Positions 36,198 through 45,271 of a DNA stretch of 64,000 nucleotides are shown piece by piece. The translations under genes were made by a program, and so were the position numbers. The stretch lies in the NCBI RefSeq assembly GCF_012184415.1, contig NZ_VTOX01000007.1, forward strand, positions 1 through 64,000, written 5' to 3'. The DNA is from Ramlibacter lithotrophicus. Its GTDB lineage: Bacteria > Pseudomonadota > Gammaproteobacteria > Burkholderiales > Burkholderiaceae_C. Position 1 is the first letter of the stretch; every line of letters starts with the position of its first letter. The notes under the pieces are model-generated. The model worked only from the letters and a program-made list of their open reading frames with translations. It searched no databases and had not been told where the DNA came from.

Positions 36198-37073
36198 ATG
36201 AGCGCAGTCCCCGTCGCAGTCCCTCCCATCGTCCAGGGTCCCGGCTTCTGGCGCCGTGCGTTCTCGCACCGCAGCTTCGCCGTCGGCTCGGTGCTGAGCC
36301 TGCTGCTGGCGTTCGCGGCGCTACTGTCGTTCGTGTGGACGCCGCATTCGCCATACGAGATCGACATGGGCCTGAAGCTGCTGCCGCCCGACGCGAAGTA
36401 CTGGTTCGGCACCGACGCCTACGGCCGCGACGTTGCTTCGCTGCTGCTGGTGGGCGCCCGCTCGTCCATCGTCGTCGGGGTGATCGCCGTCGGGATCGGC
36501 CTGGTCGTGGGCACCGCGTTCGGCCTCCTCGCCTCCGCGAAGCGCGGCTGGGTCGAGGAAATCATCATGCGGCTGGCGGACTTCGGCTTCGCGTTCCCGG
36601 CCATCCTGTCCGCCATCATGCTGACGGCGGTGTTCGGCCCCGGGATGGTCAACGCGATCATCGCGATCGGCATCTACAACATCCCGACCTTCGCGCGCAT
36701 CACGCGGGCCTCGGCCAACGCCGTCTGGTCGCGCGAGTTCGTGCTGGCCGCGCGCGCCTGCGGCAAGAACGCGTTCTCGATCACGATGGAGCACGTGCTG
36801 CCGAACATCATGTCGGTACTGATCGTCCAGGCGACCATCCGCTTCGCCATCGCCATCCTGGCCGAGGCGGCCTTGTCGTACCTCGGACTCGGGACCCAGC
36901 CGCCGCAGCCCTCCTGGGGCCGCATGCTGAGCGAGGCGCAGACGCTGATGTTCCAGGCGCCGCTGCTCGCCGTCTTTCCCGGCATCGCCATCGCCCTGGC
37001 GGTGCTCGGCCTGAACCTGCTCGGCGACGGCCTGCGCGACCTGTTCGATCCGCGGCTGGCCCGCAAGCGCTGA
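36198..37073 (+). CDS. Dipeptide/oligopeptide ABC permease, DppC-like
   Basis: This 291-aa permease has an N-terminal cytoplasmic stretch and first helix (FAVGSVLSLLLAFAALLSFV). The DppC/OppC signature FGTDAYGRDVASLLLVGAR is present, as is the EAA loop ARACGKNAFSITMEHVLPN, followed by the TQPPQPSWGRMLSEAQ loop. The ATG at 36198 is just 3 bp past the inserted element, so its ribosome binding site would lie within the element's right end (GTGAACAGGCCCTAGC); no strong Shine-Dalgarno is seen. It pairs with the DppB-like permease. Confidence 0.9.
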   Translation: MSAVPVAVPPIVQGPGFWRRAFSHRSFAVGSVLSLLLAFAALLSFVWTPHSPYEIDMGLKLLPPDAKYWFGTDAYGRDVASLLLVGARSSIVVGVIAVGIGLVVGTAFGLLASAKRGWVEEIIMRLADFGFAFPAILSAIMLTAVFGPGMVNAIIAIGIYNIPTFARITRASANAVWSREFVLAARACGKNAFSITMEHVLPNIMSVLIVQATIRFAIAILAEAALSYLGLGTQPPQPSWGRMLSEAQTLMFQAPLLAVFPGIAIALAVLGLNLLGDGLRDLFDPRLARKR

Positions 37074-37084
37074 AGACGCCGCCG

Positions 37085-38080
37085 ATGCCCCTGCTCGAAG
37101 TCAACAACCTGCACGTGCGACTGCAGACCCATCGCGGACCGGCCTACGCGGTGCGCGACGTGAGTTTTTCCCTGGAACGGGGCGAGACGCTTGGGCTGGT
37201 GGGGGAGTCGGGCTGCGGCAAGTCGATCACCGTCATGGCCCTGATGGGCCTGCTGCCGGAGAACGCGCAGGTCACGGGCAGCATCCGCTTCGAGGGCCAG
37301 GAGCTGGTCGGCAAGAGCGACCGCGAGCTGTGCCGGATTCGCGGCGACCGCATCGGGATGATCTTCCAGGAGCCGATGACCGCCCTCAATCCGGTGCACA
37401 GCATAGGCCGCCAGGTGGCGGAGCCGCTGCGGCTGCACCGCGGGATGTCGGCGGGGCAGGCGCGCCAGGAGGCGATCGCCCTGCTGGACCGGGTGGGCAT
37501 TCCCGACGCGGCGCGGCGCATCGACGCGTATCCGCACCAGTTCTCCGGCGGGCAGCGCCAGCGGGTGACGATCGCGATGGCGCTGGCCTGCGGTCCGGAC
37601 CTGCTGATCGCCGACGAGCCGACCACGGCGCTGGACGTGACGATCCAGCGCCAGATCCTCGACCTGATCCGCGAGCTCGTCGCCGAGCGCGGCATGGCGC
37701 TGATGCTGATCTCGCACGACCTGGGCGTCATCGCGCAGAACGTGCGGCGGATGATGGTGATGTACGGCGGCAGCGTGGTCGAGAGCGGCCCGACGACTTC
37801 CGTATTCGCGCACCGCATCCATCCGTACTCGCTGGGCCTGTTCGCCGCCCGTCCGGCGCTGGGAACGGCCAAGGGCAAGCGCCTCGTGACCATCGCCGGC
37901 ACCGTGCCCGAGCTGGTCGACCTGCCCCCCGGCTGCCCGTTCGCCGGGCGCTGCAGCTTCACCATTCCCGAGTGCCACGTCACCGTGCCGCCGCCGCAGC
38001 TGGTGGAGCCGGACCACCAGGCCCGGTGCATCCGCCTGGATGCAGTGGCCGCCGCCCGCCGTGAGGGAGTGGCCGCATGA
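37085..38080 (+). CDS. Dipeptide ABC ATPase, DppD-like
   Basis: This 331-aa ATPase has Walker A GESGCGKS, the Q-loop IFQEPMTALNPV, signature FSGGQRQRVTIAMALA, Walker B LLIADEPTTALD and the switch LISHDLGVIAQN. The C-terminal oligopeptide/dipeptide extension contains a cysteine cluster (CPFAGRCSFTIPEC) that in relatives binds an iron-sulfur cluster. It is coupled to the next ATPase by a 4-bp overlap. Confidence 0.92.
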   Translation: MPLLEVNNLHVRLQTHRGPAYAVRDVSFSLERGETLGLVGESGCGKSITVMALMGLLPENAQVTGSIRFEGQELVGKSDRELCRIRGDRIGMIFQEPMTALNPVHSIGRQVAEPLRLHRGMSAGQARQEAIALLDRVGIPDAARRIDAYPHQFSGGQRQRVTIAMALACGPDLLIADEPTTALDVTIQRQILDLIRELVAERGMALMLISHDLGVIAQNVRRMMVMYGGSVVESGPTTSVFAHRIHPYSLGLFAARPALGTAKGKRLVTIAGTVPELVDLPPGCPFAGRCSFTIPECHVTVPPPQLVEPDHQARCIRLDAVAAARREGVAA

Positions 38081-38937
38081 CGGAACCACTGCTGCAGGTG
38101 GACAACCTGGTGCGGCACTACCTGATGCCGCGCGAGAAACTGTTCACGCCGCATCCCGTGGTGCAGGCGCTCAACGGCGTGAGCTTCACGATCGAGGCCG
38201 GCCGCAGCCTGGGCATCGTGGGCGAGTCGGGTTCCGGCAAGTCGACGCTGGCGCGGCTGGTGATGGCGCTGGACCACCCCACGTCGGGCAGCGTGAAACT
38301 GCTCGGCCGCGACCTGCAGGCGCTGCCGCGCGAGGAACTGCGCCAGGCCCGCCGCGACATCCAGATGGTGTTCCAGGACCCGTACGGATCGCTCGATCCG
38401 CGCCAGACCGTGGAACGCATCGTGACCGAGCCGCTGGCGGCCCAGGGCGACACCACGCGCGCCGAGCAGCAGCGTCGCGCCGCGCAGGCGCTCGACTCGG
38501 TGGGGCTGCGGGCCAACGACCTGGGCAAGTACCCGCACGAATTCTCGGGCGGCCAGCGCCAGCGCATCGCGATCGCCCGTGCCCTGATCACGCGCCCGCG
38601 CCTGATCGTCGCCGACGAGCCGGTGAGCGCCCTGGACGTTTCGGTGCAGGCGCAGGTGCTCAACCTGATGCAGGACCTGCAGGCGCAGTTCGGCATCACG
38701 TACATGTTGATCAGCCACGACCTGGCGGTCGTTCACCACCTGTGCGACGACGTCGCCGTGCTCTGGCAGGGCCGCATCGTGGAACAAGGTCCCCCCGACC
38801 GGCTGTTTCGGGCGGCCGAACATCCCTACACGCGCACGCTGCTCGAAGCCGTGCCGAAAGCCGAACCGCCGTCCCGTGCGGCGCCCCCGCGCGACGGGGA
38901 AATCCCGCTTGTCACTGCGAGCCGATCCCGGCCATGA
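38077..38937 (+). CDS. Dipeptide ABC ATPase, DppF-like
   Basis: This is the 286-aa partner ATPase. It has the RHYLMPREKLF opening typical of DppF, Walker A GESGSGKST, Q-loop VFQDPYGSLDPR, signature FSGGQRQRIAIARALI, Walker B LIVADEPVSALD and switch LISHDLAVVHHL. The C-terminus is about 40 residues shorter than E. coli DppF and lacks the cysteine cluster. With DppD it powers the DppBC permeases. Confidence 0.91.
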   Translation: MTEPLLQVDNLVRHYLMPREKLFTPHPVVQALNGVSFTIEAGRSLGIVGESGSGKSTLARLVMALDHPTSGSVKLLGRDLQALPREELRQARRDIQMVFQDPYGSLDPRQTVERIVTEPLAAQGDTTRAEQQRRAAQALDSVGLRANDLGKYPHEFSGGQRQRIAIARALITRPRLIVADEPVSALDVSVQAQVLNLMQDLQAQFGITYMLISHDLAVVHHLCDDVAVLWQGRIVEQGPPDRLFRAAEHPYTRTLLEAVPKAEPPSRAAPPRDGEIPLVTASRSRP

Positions 38938-38945
38938 TCCGCCAC

Positions 38946-38963
38946 GCCCCCGGAGGGGCTTTT
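38946..38963 (+). terminator. Weak terminator/attenuator before the binding-protein gene
   Basis: GCCCC (38946-38950) and GGGGC (38955-38959) form a short GC stem with loop CGGA followed by TTTT. Placed between the ATPase genes and the binding protein, it could set different transcript levels for the two parts of the operon. Confidence 0.4.
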
Positions 38964-38984
38964 CACACCCTGGAGTCAAGCACC

Positions 38985-40490
38985 ATGTTGAAGCGACGCA
39001 CCGTTCTCACCCACTCGGCCTCGCTGGCCGCGCTGGCCAGCGTGCCGCTGGCGGTTTCCACGCCGGCCCTGGCGCAGGGCCGCAAGGATGCGGTGGTGCT
39101 GGCGATGGCGCTCGAGCCGCCGGGACTGGACCCGACGGCCAACGCCGCGTCGGCGATCGCGGAAATCACGCTCTACAACATCTACGAGACGCTCACCAAG
39201 ATCAACTCGGACGGCACCGTGTCGCCGCTGCTGGCCGAAAGCTGGGAAGTCTCGCCCGACCTGCGCACCTACACGTTCCGCCTGCGCAAGGGCGTCAAGT
39301 TCCACAACGGCGAGCCGTTCAACGCGCGCACGGTGAAGTTCGCGTTCGAGCGGGCCGGCGCCGAGAAGAGCACCAACAAGGACAAGCGCACCTTCGCCAG
39401 CATGGAGACGGTGCAGGCCGTGGACGACAACACGCTGGTCATCGTCAACAAGGAGCTGGACCCCGACTTCCTGTTCCTGATGGGACAGGCGACGGCCGTC
39501 ATCGTCGAGCCCAAGAGCGTCGATGCGAACGCGACGAAGCCGGTCGGCACCGGCCCGTACAAGCTGGAGAACTGGAGCAAGGGCTCGTCGGTCACGCTGA
39601 CGAAGTGGGACGGCTATCGCGATCCGGGCAAGGCGAAGATCAAGCGGGCCACCTTCCGCTTCATCTCCGAGCCCGCGGCGCAGGTCGCCGCCCTGCTGGC
39701 CGGCGACGTCGACGCCTTCCCGCGCGTGACGCCGCGCAGCGTGCCGCAGTTCAAGGGCAACCCGAAGTTCCAGGTCGTCGTCTCGGGCTCGCGCGCGAAG
39801 ACCGTGCTCGCGATCAACAACAAGAAGAAGCCGCTGGACGACCTGCGGGTGCGGCGGGCCATCAACGCGGCGATCGACCGCAAGGCGGTGATCCAGGGTG
39901 CGGGCGACGGCTACGGCGCCCCGATCGGCAGCCATTACGTCCCGGGCGCCTTCGGCTATGTCGACACCACCGGCGTGAATCCGTACAACCCCGACAAGGC
40001 CAAGGCGCTGCTGAAGGAAGCCGGCGTCACGGCGCCGCTGGAACTCACCATGGTGCTGCCCCCGCCGCCGTATGCACGCCAGGGCGGCGAGGTGATCGCG
40101 TCGCAGCTCGCCAAGGTCGGCATCAACGTCAAGCTGCAGAACGTCGAGTGGGCGCAGTGGCTGAGCGGCGTCTACGGCAACAAGAACTACGACCTGTCCA
40201 TCGTGTCGCACGTCGAGCCGTTCGACCTCGGCAACTTCGCCAAGCCGGGCTATTACTGGAACTACGAGTCGCCGAAGTTCAACGACCTGTACACGAAATA
40301 CAAGACGTCGCCACGCGAAGCCGACCGCAAGAAGATCGTCGGCGAAATCCAGCGCCTGCTGGCCGATGAAGCCGTGCTCGGGTGGCTGTACCAGCCCCAG
40401 TGGGTGACGGTGGCCAACAAGAACATCAAGGGCCTGTGGAAGGACATGCCGGTGTTCGTGAACGACCTGTCCGCCCTGTCCTGGGCCTGA
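38985..40490 (+). CDS. Peptide-binding protein of the ABC importer (SBP family 5)
   Basis: This 501-aa periplasmic protein has a Tat-like or Sec signal (LKRRTVLTHSASLAALASV, cleaving near ALAQG). The family 5 pattern is clear: PPGLDPTANAASAIAEITLYNIYETLTK, LAESWEVSPDLRTYTFRLR, GVKFHNGEPFNARTVKFAFE, VGTGPYKLENW and the C-terminal LLADEAVLGWLYQP. It delivers peptides, or related ligands in this broad family such as amides or glutathione, to the DppBC permease. The ATG at 38985 follows CTGGAGTCAAGCACC. Confidence 0.9.
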   Translation: MLKRRTVLTHSASLAALASVPLAVSTPALAQGRKDAVVLAMALEPPGLDPTANAASAIAEITLYNIYETLTKINSDGTVSPLLAESWEVSPDLRTYTFRLRKGVKFHNGEPFNARTVKFAFERAGAEKSTNKDKRTFASMETVQAVDDNTLVIVNKELDPDFLFLMGQATAVIVEPKSVDANATKPVGTGPYKLENWSKGSSVTLTKWDGYRDPGKAKIKRATFRFISEPAAQVAALLAGDVDAFPRVTPRSVPQFKGNPKFQVVVSGSRAKTVLAINNKKKPLDDLRVRRAINAAIDRKAVIQGAGDGYGAPIGSHYVPGAFGYVDTTGVNPYNPDKAKALLKEAGVTAPLELTMVLPPPPYARQGGEVIASQLAKVGINVKLQNVEWAQWLSGVYGNKNYDLSIVSHVEPFDLGNFAKPGYYWNYESPKFNDLYTKYKTSPREADRKKIVGEIQRLLADEAVLGWLYQPQWVTVANKNIKGLWKDMPVFVNDLSALSWA

Positions 40491-40503
40491 AGACCGGGAT
40501 CGC

Positions 40504-41937
40504 ATGACGACACCTTCGCCGGCCCTGCATGAACTCTCCGCCGCCGAGCTGGTCGGCGGCTACCGCCGGCGGGACTTCTCGCCGGTGGAAGTGATCCAGG
40601 CCGTCCTCGGCCATGTCGAGTTGTGGGAGCACAAGCTGCAGGCGCTGTACCTGCTGCGCCCGGAACTCGCACTGGAACAGGCGCGCGCCAGCGAGGCACG
40701 CTGGCTGCGAGGCGCGCCGCTGGGTCCGCTCGACGGCGTGCCAGTCACGGTCAAGGACAACATCGCGACCCGGGGCGATCCGCTGCCGCTCGGCACGGCC
40801 GCGAGCGAACTCGCGCCGGCGGCGGCCGACGCGCCGCCAGCCGCGCGGGTGCGCGAGGCGGGCGGCGTCGTCATCGCCAAGACCACCATGCCGGACTACG
40901 GCATGTTGTCGTCCGGGCTTTCGAGCTTCCACCACCTCGCGCGCAATCCCTGGGACCTGGGCAAGACGCCTGGCGGTTCCAGTTCTGGCGCCGGCGCCGC
41001 GGCGGCCGCCGGGTATGGTCCCTTGCACATCGGCACCGACATCGGCGGTTCGCTGCGGCTGCCGGCCGGCTGGTGCGGCATTTTCACGCTCAAGCCGAGC
41101 CTGGGCCGCATCCCGATCGATCCACCGTACACCGGCCGCGCGGCCGGGCCGATGACACGGCGCGTTGCCGATTCGGCGTGGTTCATGCAGGTGCTGACGC
41201 TGCCGGACGCACGCGACAGCATGAGCCTGCCGTACCAGGCGATTGCCTGGGACCAGTTCGACGCCGGCGTGGAAAAGCTGCGGGGACTGCGCATCGGGCT
41301 GCTGCTGGAGGCCGGCTGCGGACTCGCCGTGGAGCCCGAAGTGCGCGCCGCGGTCGAACATGCCGCCCGGCTCTTCGAACGCGCGGGCGCCGTGGTGGCG
41401 CCGATGCGTCCCTTCATGACGCAAGCCATGCTCGACGGCATGGACCACTTCTGGCGGATGCGCTCGCTCGTCGACATGAAGGCGCTCTCGCGCGAGCGCA
41501 AGGCCAAGGTGCTGCCCTACATCCAGCAATGGGCGGACAGCGCCGCCGGCATGGACGGCGAGGCGGTCTACAAGGCCGCCAGCCAGTTCCACCAGACGCG
41601 TGTCGCGACGGTGGCGGCCTGCGCCGGCTTCGACTACGTGATCTCGCCCACCTCGCCGGTGCCGGCGTTTCCCGCCGAACTGCCCTCGCCGACCAACGAC
41701 CCGCTGCGGCCGCTGGAACACATCGGCTTCACGGTGCCGTTCAACATGTCGGAGCAGCCGGCCGCGTCGATCAACTGCGGCTACACGGCCTCGGGACTGC
41801 CGATCGGGCTGCAGATCGCGGGCAGGCGCTTCGACGACCTGGGCGTGCTGCAGGTCTCGCGCGCATTCGAACTGATCCGGGACGAGCAGCGTCCGTGGCC
41901 GCTGCCGCCGTCGGAGGCGGTCGAGCACATCGACTGA
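40504..41937 (+). CDS. Amidase (amidase signature family)
   Basis: This 477-aa hydrolase has the Ser-Ser-Lys triad: Lys84 in PVTVKDNIATRG, the cis-Ser in TPGGSSSGAGAAAAAGYG (about residue 160) and nucleophile Ser183 in GTDIGGSLRLPA. It hydrolyses carboxamides to acids and ammonia. No signal peptide, so it acts in the cytosol. It lies 13 bp behind the binding-protein gene, which suggests it processes what the importer brings in; the true ligand of the transporter may therefore be an amide. Confidence 0.9.
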   Translation: MTTPSPALHELSAAELVGGYRRRDFSPVEVIQAVLGHVELWEHKLQALYLLRPELALEQARASEARWLRGAPLGPLDGVPVTVKDNIATRGDPLPLGTAASELAPAAADAPPAARVREAGGVVIAKTTMPDYGMLSSGLSSFHHLARNPWDLGKTPGGSSSGAGAAAAAGYGPLHIGTDIGGSLRLPAGWCGIFTLKPSLGRIPIDPPYTGRAAGPMTRRVADSAWFMQVLTLPDARDSMSLPYQAIAWDQFDAGVEKLRGLRIGLLLEAGCGLAVEPEVRAAVEHAARLFERAGAVVAPMRPFMTQAMLDGMDHFWRMRSLVDMKALSRERKAKVLPYIQQWADSAAGMDGEAVYKAASQFHQTRVATVAACAGFDYVISPTSPVPAFPAELPSPTNDPLRPLEHIGFTVPFNMSEQPAASINCGYTASGLPIGLQIAGRRFDDLGVLQVSRAFELIRDEQRPWPLPPSEAVEHID

Positions 41938-41952
41938 GGGCGGCCGGCGCCT

Positions 41953-42621
41953 TCAGCGCGACGGCGGCAGCTCGGCGAGCAGCTTGCGCTGGTCGTAGAC
42001 CGGCTGCGGCGGCAGGTCGGCCAGGTGCGCCGTGTCGGCCCAGGCCAGGACCTCGATGCGGCCAGCGCTCACCCGCACGCGGCTGACGCCGGCATTGGGG
42101 ATCTCGCTCTGGCGGGGGCCGCTCAACGAGAGCGAGCGCGCCGTGCGCCAGATCATGTCCAGCACCCCGCCGTGGGTGACCACCACCAGCGTGCCACCCG
42201 GATGGTCGCCGGCGATGCGATAGACCGCGTCGACCACGCGGGCGTGGAACTCCCGGGTCGTCTCGCCGCCCGGCATGCAGAAATCCTCGTGGAACCGCAG
42301 CCATTGCTCCCAGGCCTGCGGATGCTGCGCCTTGATGTCGTCGACGCGCATGCCGTCCACGGTGCCGAAGCTCTGTTCGCGCAGCGACGGCTCGGTCACG
42401 CTCGGGACGCCGAGCTGGTCCGCGACCGGCCGAGCGGTCTGCTGCGCGCGCAGCAGGTCGCTGGCGTAAAGGTGCGCGGCGGGCTCGGCGGCGAGGCGCG
42501 AGGCCAGGCGCCTCGCCTGCTCGAGGCCGATGGCGTTGAGCCCCACGTCGACATGGCCCTGGAAGCGCAGCTCGCGATTCCAGTCGGTTTCCCCATGCCG
42601 CACGAGAATCATTTCAGTCAT
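41953..42621 (-). CDS. Histidine phosphatase family protein (GpmB-like)
   Basis: This 222-aa protein has the phosphoglycerate-mutase-like fold: LVRHGETDWNRELRFQGH with the phosphoacceptor His, GLEQARRLASRL, LYASDLLRAQQTARP, LREQSFGTVDG with the acid, and VVVTHGGVLDMIWR with the second His. It could be a cofactor-dependent mutase or, more likely, a phosphatase of small metabolites; the substrate cannot be told. It converges with the amidase (15 bp apart). The first ATG is used; a second ATG three codons in is equally possible. Confidence 0.87.
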   Translation of the reverse strand: MTEMILVRHGETDWNRELRFQGHVDVGLNAIGLEQARRLASRLAAEPAAHLYASDLLRAQQTARPVADQLGVPSVTEPSLREQSFGTVDGMRVDDIKAQHPQAWEQWLRFHEDFCMPGGETTREFHARVVDAVYRIAGDHPGGTLVVVTHGGVLDMIWRTARSLSLSGPRQSEIPNAGVSRVRVSAGRIEVLAWADTAHLADLPPQPVYDQRKLLAELPPSR

Positions 42622-42728
42622 CGCGGCGATTATCCCGCCGCGCCGCGCCGGCCACGGTCCTGCGCGCGACCGAACTGTCGAGCACGGCTTCCGGCGTGCG
42701 GTATTGCACGCCCGTGCCGTGGCGCCGG

Positions 42729-43229
42729 CTAGTCGCGGCCGAGGCTGCGCACCTTCTCCTGGAGCTTGCGCTGGACCGAAGGCGACACGAACTTGTCCAC
42801 CTCGCCGCCCAGCACCGCGATCTCGCGCACGAACGTGCTGCTGATGAACTGGTACTTGTCGCTGGGGGTGAGGAACACGGTCTCGACGTCCGGCATCAGG
42901 CTGCGGTTCATGCCGGCCAGCTGGAACTCGTAGTCGAAGTCGGTGACGGCGCGCAGCCCCCGCACCATGGCCTTGCCGCCGCGGGCGACCACGAAGTCGC
43001 GCAGCAGGCCCGAAAAGCTCTCGACCTCCACCTGCGGATAGGGCTGCGCCACCAGGCGCGCCATCTCGATGCGCTCCTGCAGCGTGAACATCGCCTTCTT
43101 GTGGTGGCCGGCGGCCACGGCGACGATCACGCGGTCGAACAGCTGCGTGGCGCGGCGCACCACGTCCTCATGGCCCAGGGTCATCGGGTCGAAAGTGCCG
43201 GGGTAGACGGCGATCACGTCGTGGGCCAT
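42729..43229 (-). CDS. coaD: Phosphopantetheine adenylyltransferase
   Basis: This 166-aa nucleotidyltransferase makes dephospho-CoA in the penultimate step of CoA synthesis. It has the [17 protein letters not shown] motif with the HxGH-like T-x-GH, the [20 protein letters not shown] signature and the late [13 protein letters not shown] (SxxSS/T-VRE) motif. The length is typical (159 aa in E. coli). rsmD lies just upstream with 46 bp between; rsmD-coaD is a conserved pair. Confidence 0.96.
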   Translation of the reverse strand: MAHDVIAVYPGTFDPMTLGHEDVVRRATQLFDRVIVAVAAGHHKKAMFTLQERIEMARLVAQPYPQVEVESFSGLLRDFVVARGGKAMVRGLRAVTDFDYEFQLAGMNRSLMPDVETVFLTPSDKYQFISSTFVREIAVLGGEVDKFVSPSVQRKLQEKVRSLGRD

Positions 43230-43275
43230 TGGATCTCCTGCGCCGGGCCCGCTGCCGAGCCCATGTTGCGCCGCA

Positions 43276-43881
43276 TTATGCAGTCCGCTGCAGCAGGTGC
43301 GCGTGCACCGCCCCGGCGCGCAGGTGCCGCAACAGGGCGAATCCGTGTCCGGCCAGGGCCGGCTCGCCCCAGGCGGTGGGGGACTCGAGGTACGCCAGGT
43401 CGCCTGGCGCGAGCAGCGTCGCGGCCGCGGCGAGCGCCTTGTCGAAGATGGCGGCGTCGAACGGCGGGTCGAGGAAGACCAGGTCCACGCTGCCTGGGGC
43501 GAGCCGGGTGAGGACCGACAGGCCATTGCCGCGCTCGACCTTGACGGACTGCGCGTCCAGGCGCTTCTGCACGGTCCGCAGCTGCGCGACGAGTTCGGGA
43601 TCCTGCTCGACCATCAGCACCTCGGCGGCGCCGCGGGATGCGGCCTCGAAGCCGAGCGCCCCGGTGCCGGCGAAGGCGTCGACACAGCGCCAGCCGGCCA
43701 GGTCGTGGTCCAGCCAGTTGAACAGCGTTTCGCGCACCCGGTCCGGCGTCGGCCGCAGGCCCGGCTTGTCGGCCACCGGGAGTTTGGTGCGCTTCCACTG
43801 CCCGCCGATGATGCGCACCTCGCGCGGCAGCGGTCCGCGCGGCGGGCGCGCGGGCCGGGCAGGATTCGCGCCGCGGGCCAT
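43276..43881 (-). CDS. rsmD: 16S rRNA (guanine966-N2)-methyltransferase RsmD
   Basis: This 201-aa SAM-dependent methyltransferase has [17 protein letters not shown], the [15 protein letters not shown] segment, SAM motif [17 protein letters not shown] and the catalytic FLDPPF motif. It methylates G966 of 16S rRNA during 30S assembly. The ATG overlaps the stop of the M16-family gene upstream (ATGA), so it is translated from the same message. An N-terminal Pro/Arg-rich extension of about 20 residues is not usual but is short. Confidence 0.94.
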   Translation of the reverse strand: MARGANPARPARPPRGPLPREVRIIGGQWKRTKLPVADKPGLRPTPDRVRETLFNWLDHDLAGWRCVDAFAGTGALGFEAASRGAAEVLMVEQDPELVAQLRTVQKRLDAQSVKVERGNGLSVLTRLAPGSVDLVFLDPPFDAAIFDKALAAAATLLAPGDLAYLESPTAWGEPALAGHGFALLRHLRAGAVHAHLLQRTA

Positions 43882-45254
43882 CAGCGCGCCGCCGCAGCGC
43901 CGACGGTCACCATGACCATGCGCTGCGGCTGCAGCTTGCGCGCGAACGCCGCCTTGATGTCGGCGATGGTGACGCGCTCCACCCTGGAGATCCAGGTGTC
44001 CAGGTAGTCCAGCGGCAGGTCGTACCACGCGATGTTCGCCACGTTCTCCAGCAGCTTGCGGTTGCTGTCGATCAGCAGCGGGAAGCCGCCGACCAGGTTG
44101 TCCTTGGCGGCCTGCAGCTCCACGGGTGTCGGGCCGTCGGCGACGAACCTGGCAACCACGTCCCGTGCCACCTCGATCGCCTGGGCCGCCTGGTCGGGCC
44201 GGGTCTGCAGGCCCACGGTGAAGGCGCCGGCATGCAGTCCGGGCGAAAAATAGCTGTAGACGCTGTAGCTCAGGCCGCGCTTTTCCCGCACTTCGGTGGT
44301 CAGGCGCGACACGAAGCCGCCGCCGCCCAGCGAGTAGTTGCCCACCAGCAGGGGGAAGTGGTCCGGGTCCCTGCGCTGGTAGCCCGGCTGGCCGATCAGG
44401 ACATGCGCCTGCGCCGAGGCGAAGGGGACCTCGCGCAGCACGGGGGCGGCGAGCGGGGGCACTTCGGCCACGGCCGGCAAGGCCTCGCACCGTCCCGCGG
44501 CCGGCAGGCGCGACAACAGGGTGGCGACCATCGCATCGGCCTGGGCGCGCGTGACGGCGCCGACCACGCTCACCCTCGCGCGGCACGTGGCGAGCAGGCC
44601 ACGGTACATCGTCTTCATGTCCGCGACGGAGATGCGCTGCAGCGTTTCCTCGGTCATCTCGTAGCCGTACGGATGGCCGCCGTACACCGCCTTCGCATAT
44701 TCCTTGCCGACGATGGTGCCGGGGCGCGTGTTCGCCTCGCGGATCGCCGCCGAGATGCGCTGGCGTTCGCGCTGCCATACGTCGTCGGGAAACGACGGCT
44801 CGCCCAGTTGCCGCGACGCGAGCTGCACCGCCTTGGGCAGGATCTCCGGGTCGGTCAGGGAGCGCAGCGAAAAACTCATGCGGTCGGAACTGGCGCTGGC
44901 GTCGAACCCCGCGCCCAGGTCGGCCCAGGCGTCGCTCAGCTGGTTCTCGTCCATGGCCTGCGGGTACGGCGTGGCCGCGCCGTTCGCCGCCGCGGCGATG
45001 CCCTTGGACGTCATGCCCGCCGTCACGCTGGCCAGTCCGGCCTGGGGCGCCGGGTCGCGGCGGGAGCCGGCATCGAAGTCGACGCGGATGTCCACCATCG
45101 GAATGGACGGACTTTCGACGAGGTAGACCTTGGCGCCGCCCGGCTGGGTCCAGTGCTGGATCGGGATGGCGGCGAGCACCGGTCCCGATGCCAGCAGGAG
45201 TACCACGGCGCAGCGGCGCAGGGCAGCCGCGATGTTCTTGGTGTTCATGTTCAT
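43881..45254 (-). CDS. M16-family protein lacking the zinc-binding motif
   Basis: This 457-aa exported protein has a signal peptide (about 1-27, ending VLA). It has the two-domain M16 fold, but where active members have HxxEH the sequence reads GLASVTAGMTSKG, so the zinc ligands and catalytic Glu are absent. The C-terminal M16 landmark YSLGGGGFVSRLTTEVREKRGLSYSVYS is intact. Such inactive partners form heterodimers with an active M16 protein, here the gene directly upstream (17 bp away). The start uses the first of two ATGs (45254 or 45248). Confidence 0.9.
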   Translation of the reverse strand: MNMNTKNIAAALRRCAVVLLLASGPVLAAIPIQHWTQPGGAKVYLVESPSIPMVDIRVDFDAGSRRDPAPQAGLASVTAGMTSKGIAAAANGAATPYPQAMDENQLSDAWADLGAGFDASASSDRMSFSLRSLTDPEILPKAVQLASRQLGEPSFPDDVWQRERQRISAAIREANTRPGTIVGKEYAKAVYGGHPYGYEMTEETLQRISVADMKTMYRGLLATCRARVSVVGAVTRAQADAMVATLLSRLPAAGRCEALPAVAEVPPLAAPVLREVPFASAQAHVLIGQPGYQRRDPDHFPLLVGNYSLGGGGFVSRLTTEVREKRGLSYSVYSYFSPGLHAGAFTVGLQTRPDQAAQAIEVARDVVARFVADGPTPVELQAAKDNLVGGFPLLIDSNRKLLENVANIAWYDLPLDYLDTWISRVERVTIADIKAAFARKLQPQRMVMVTVGAAAAR

Positions 45255-45271
45255 GGTCGCGGGCCTGTCGG

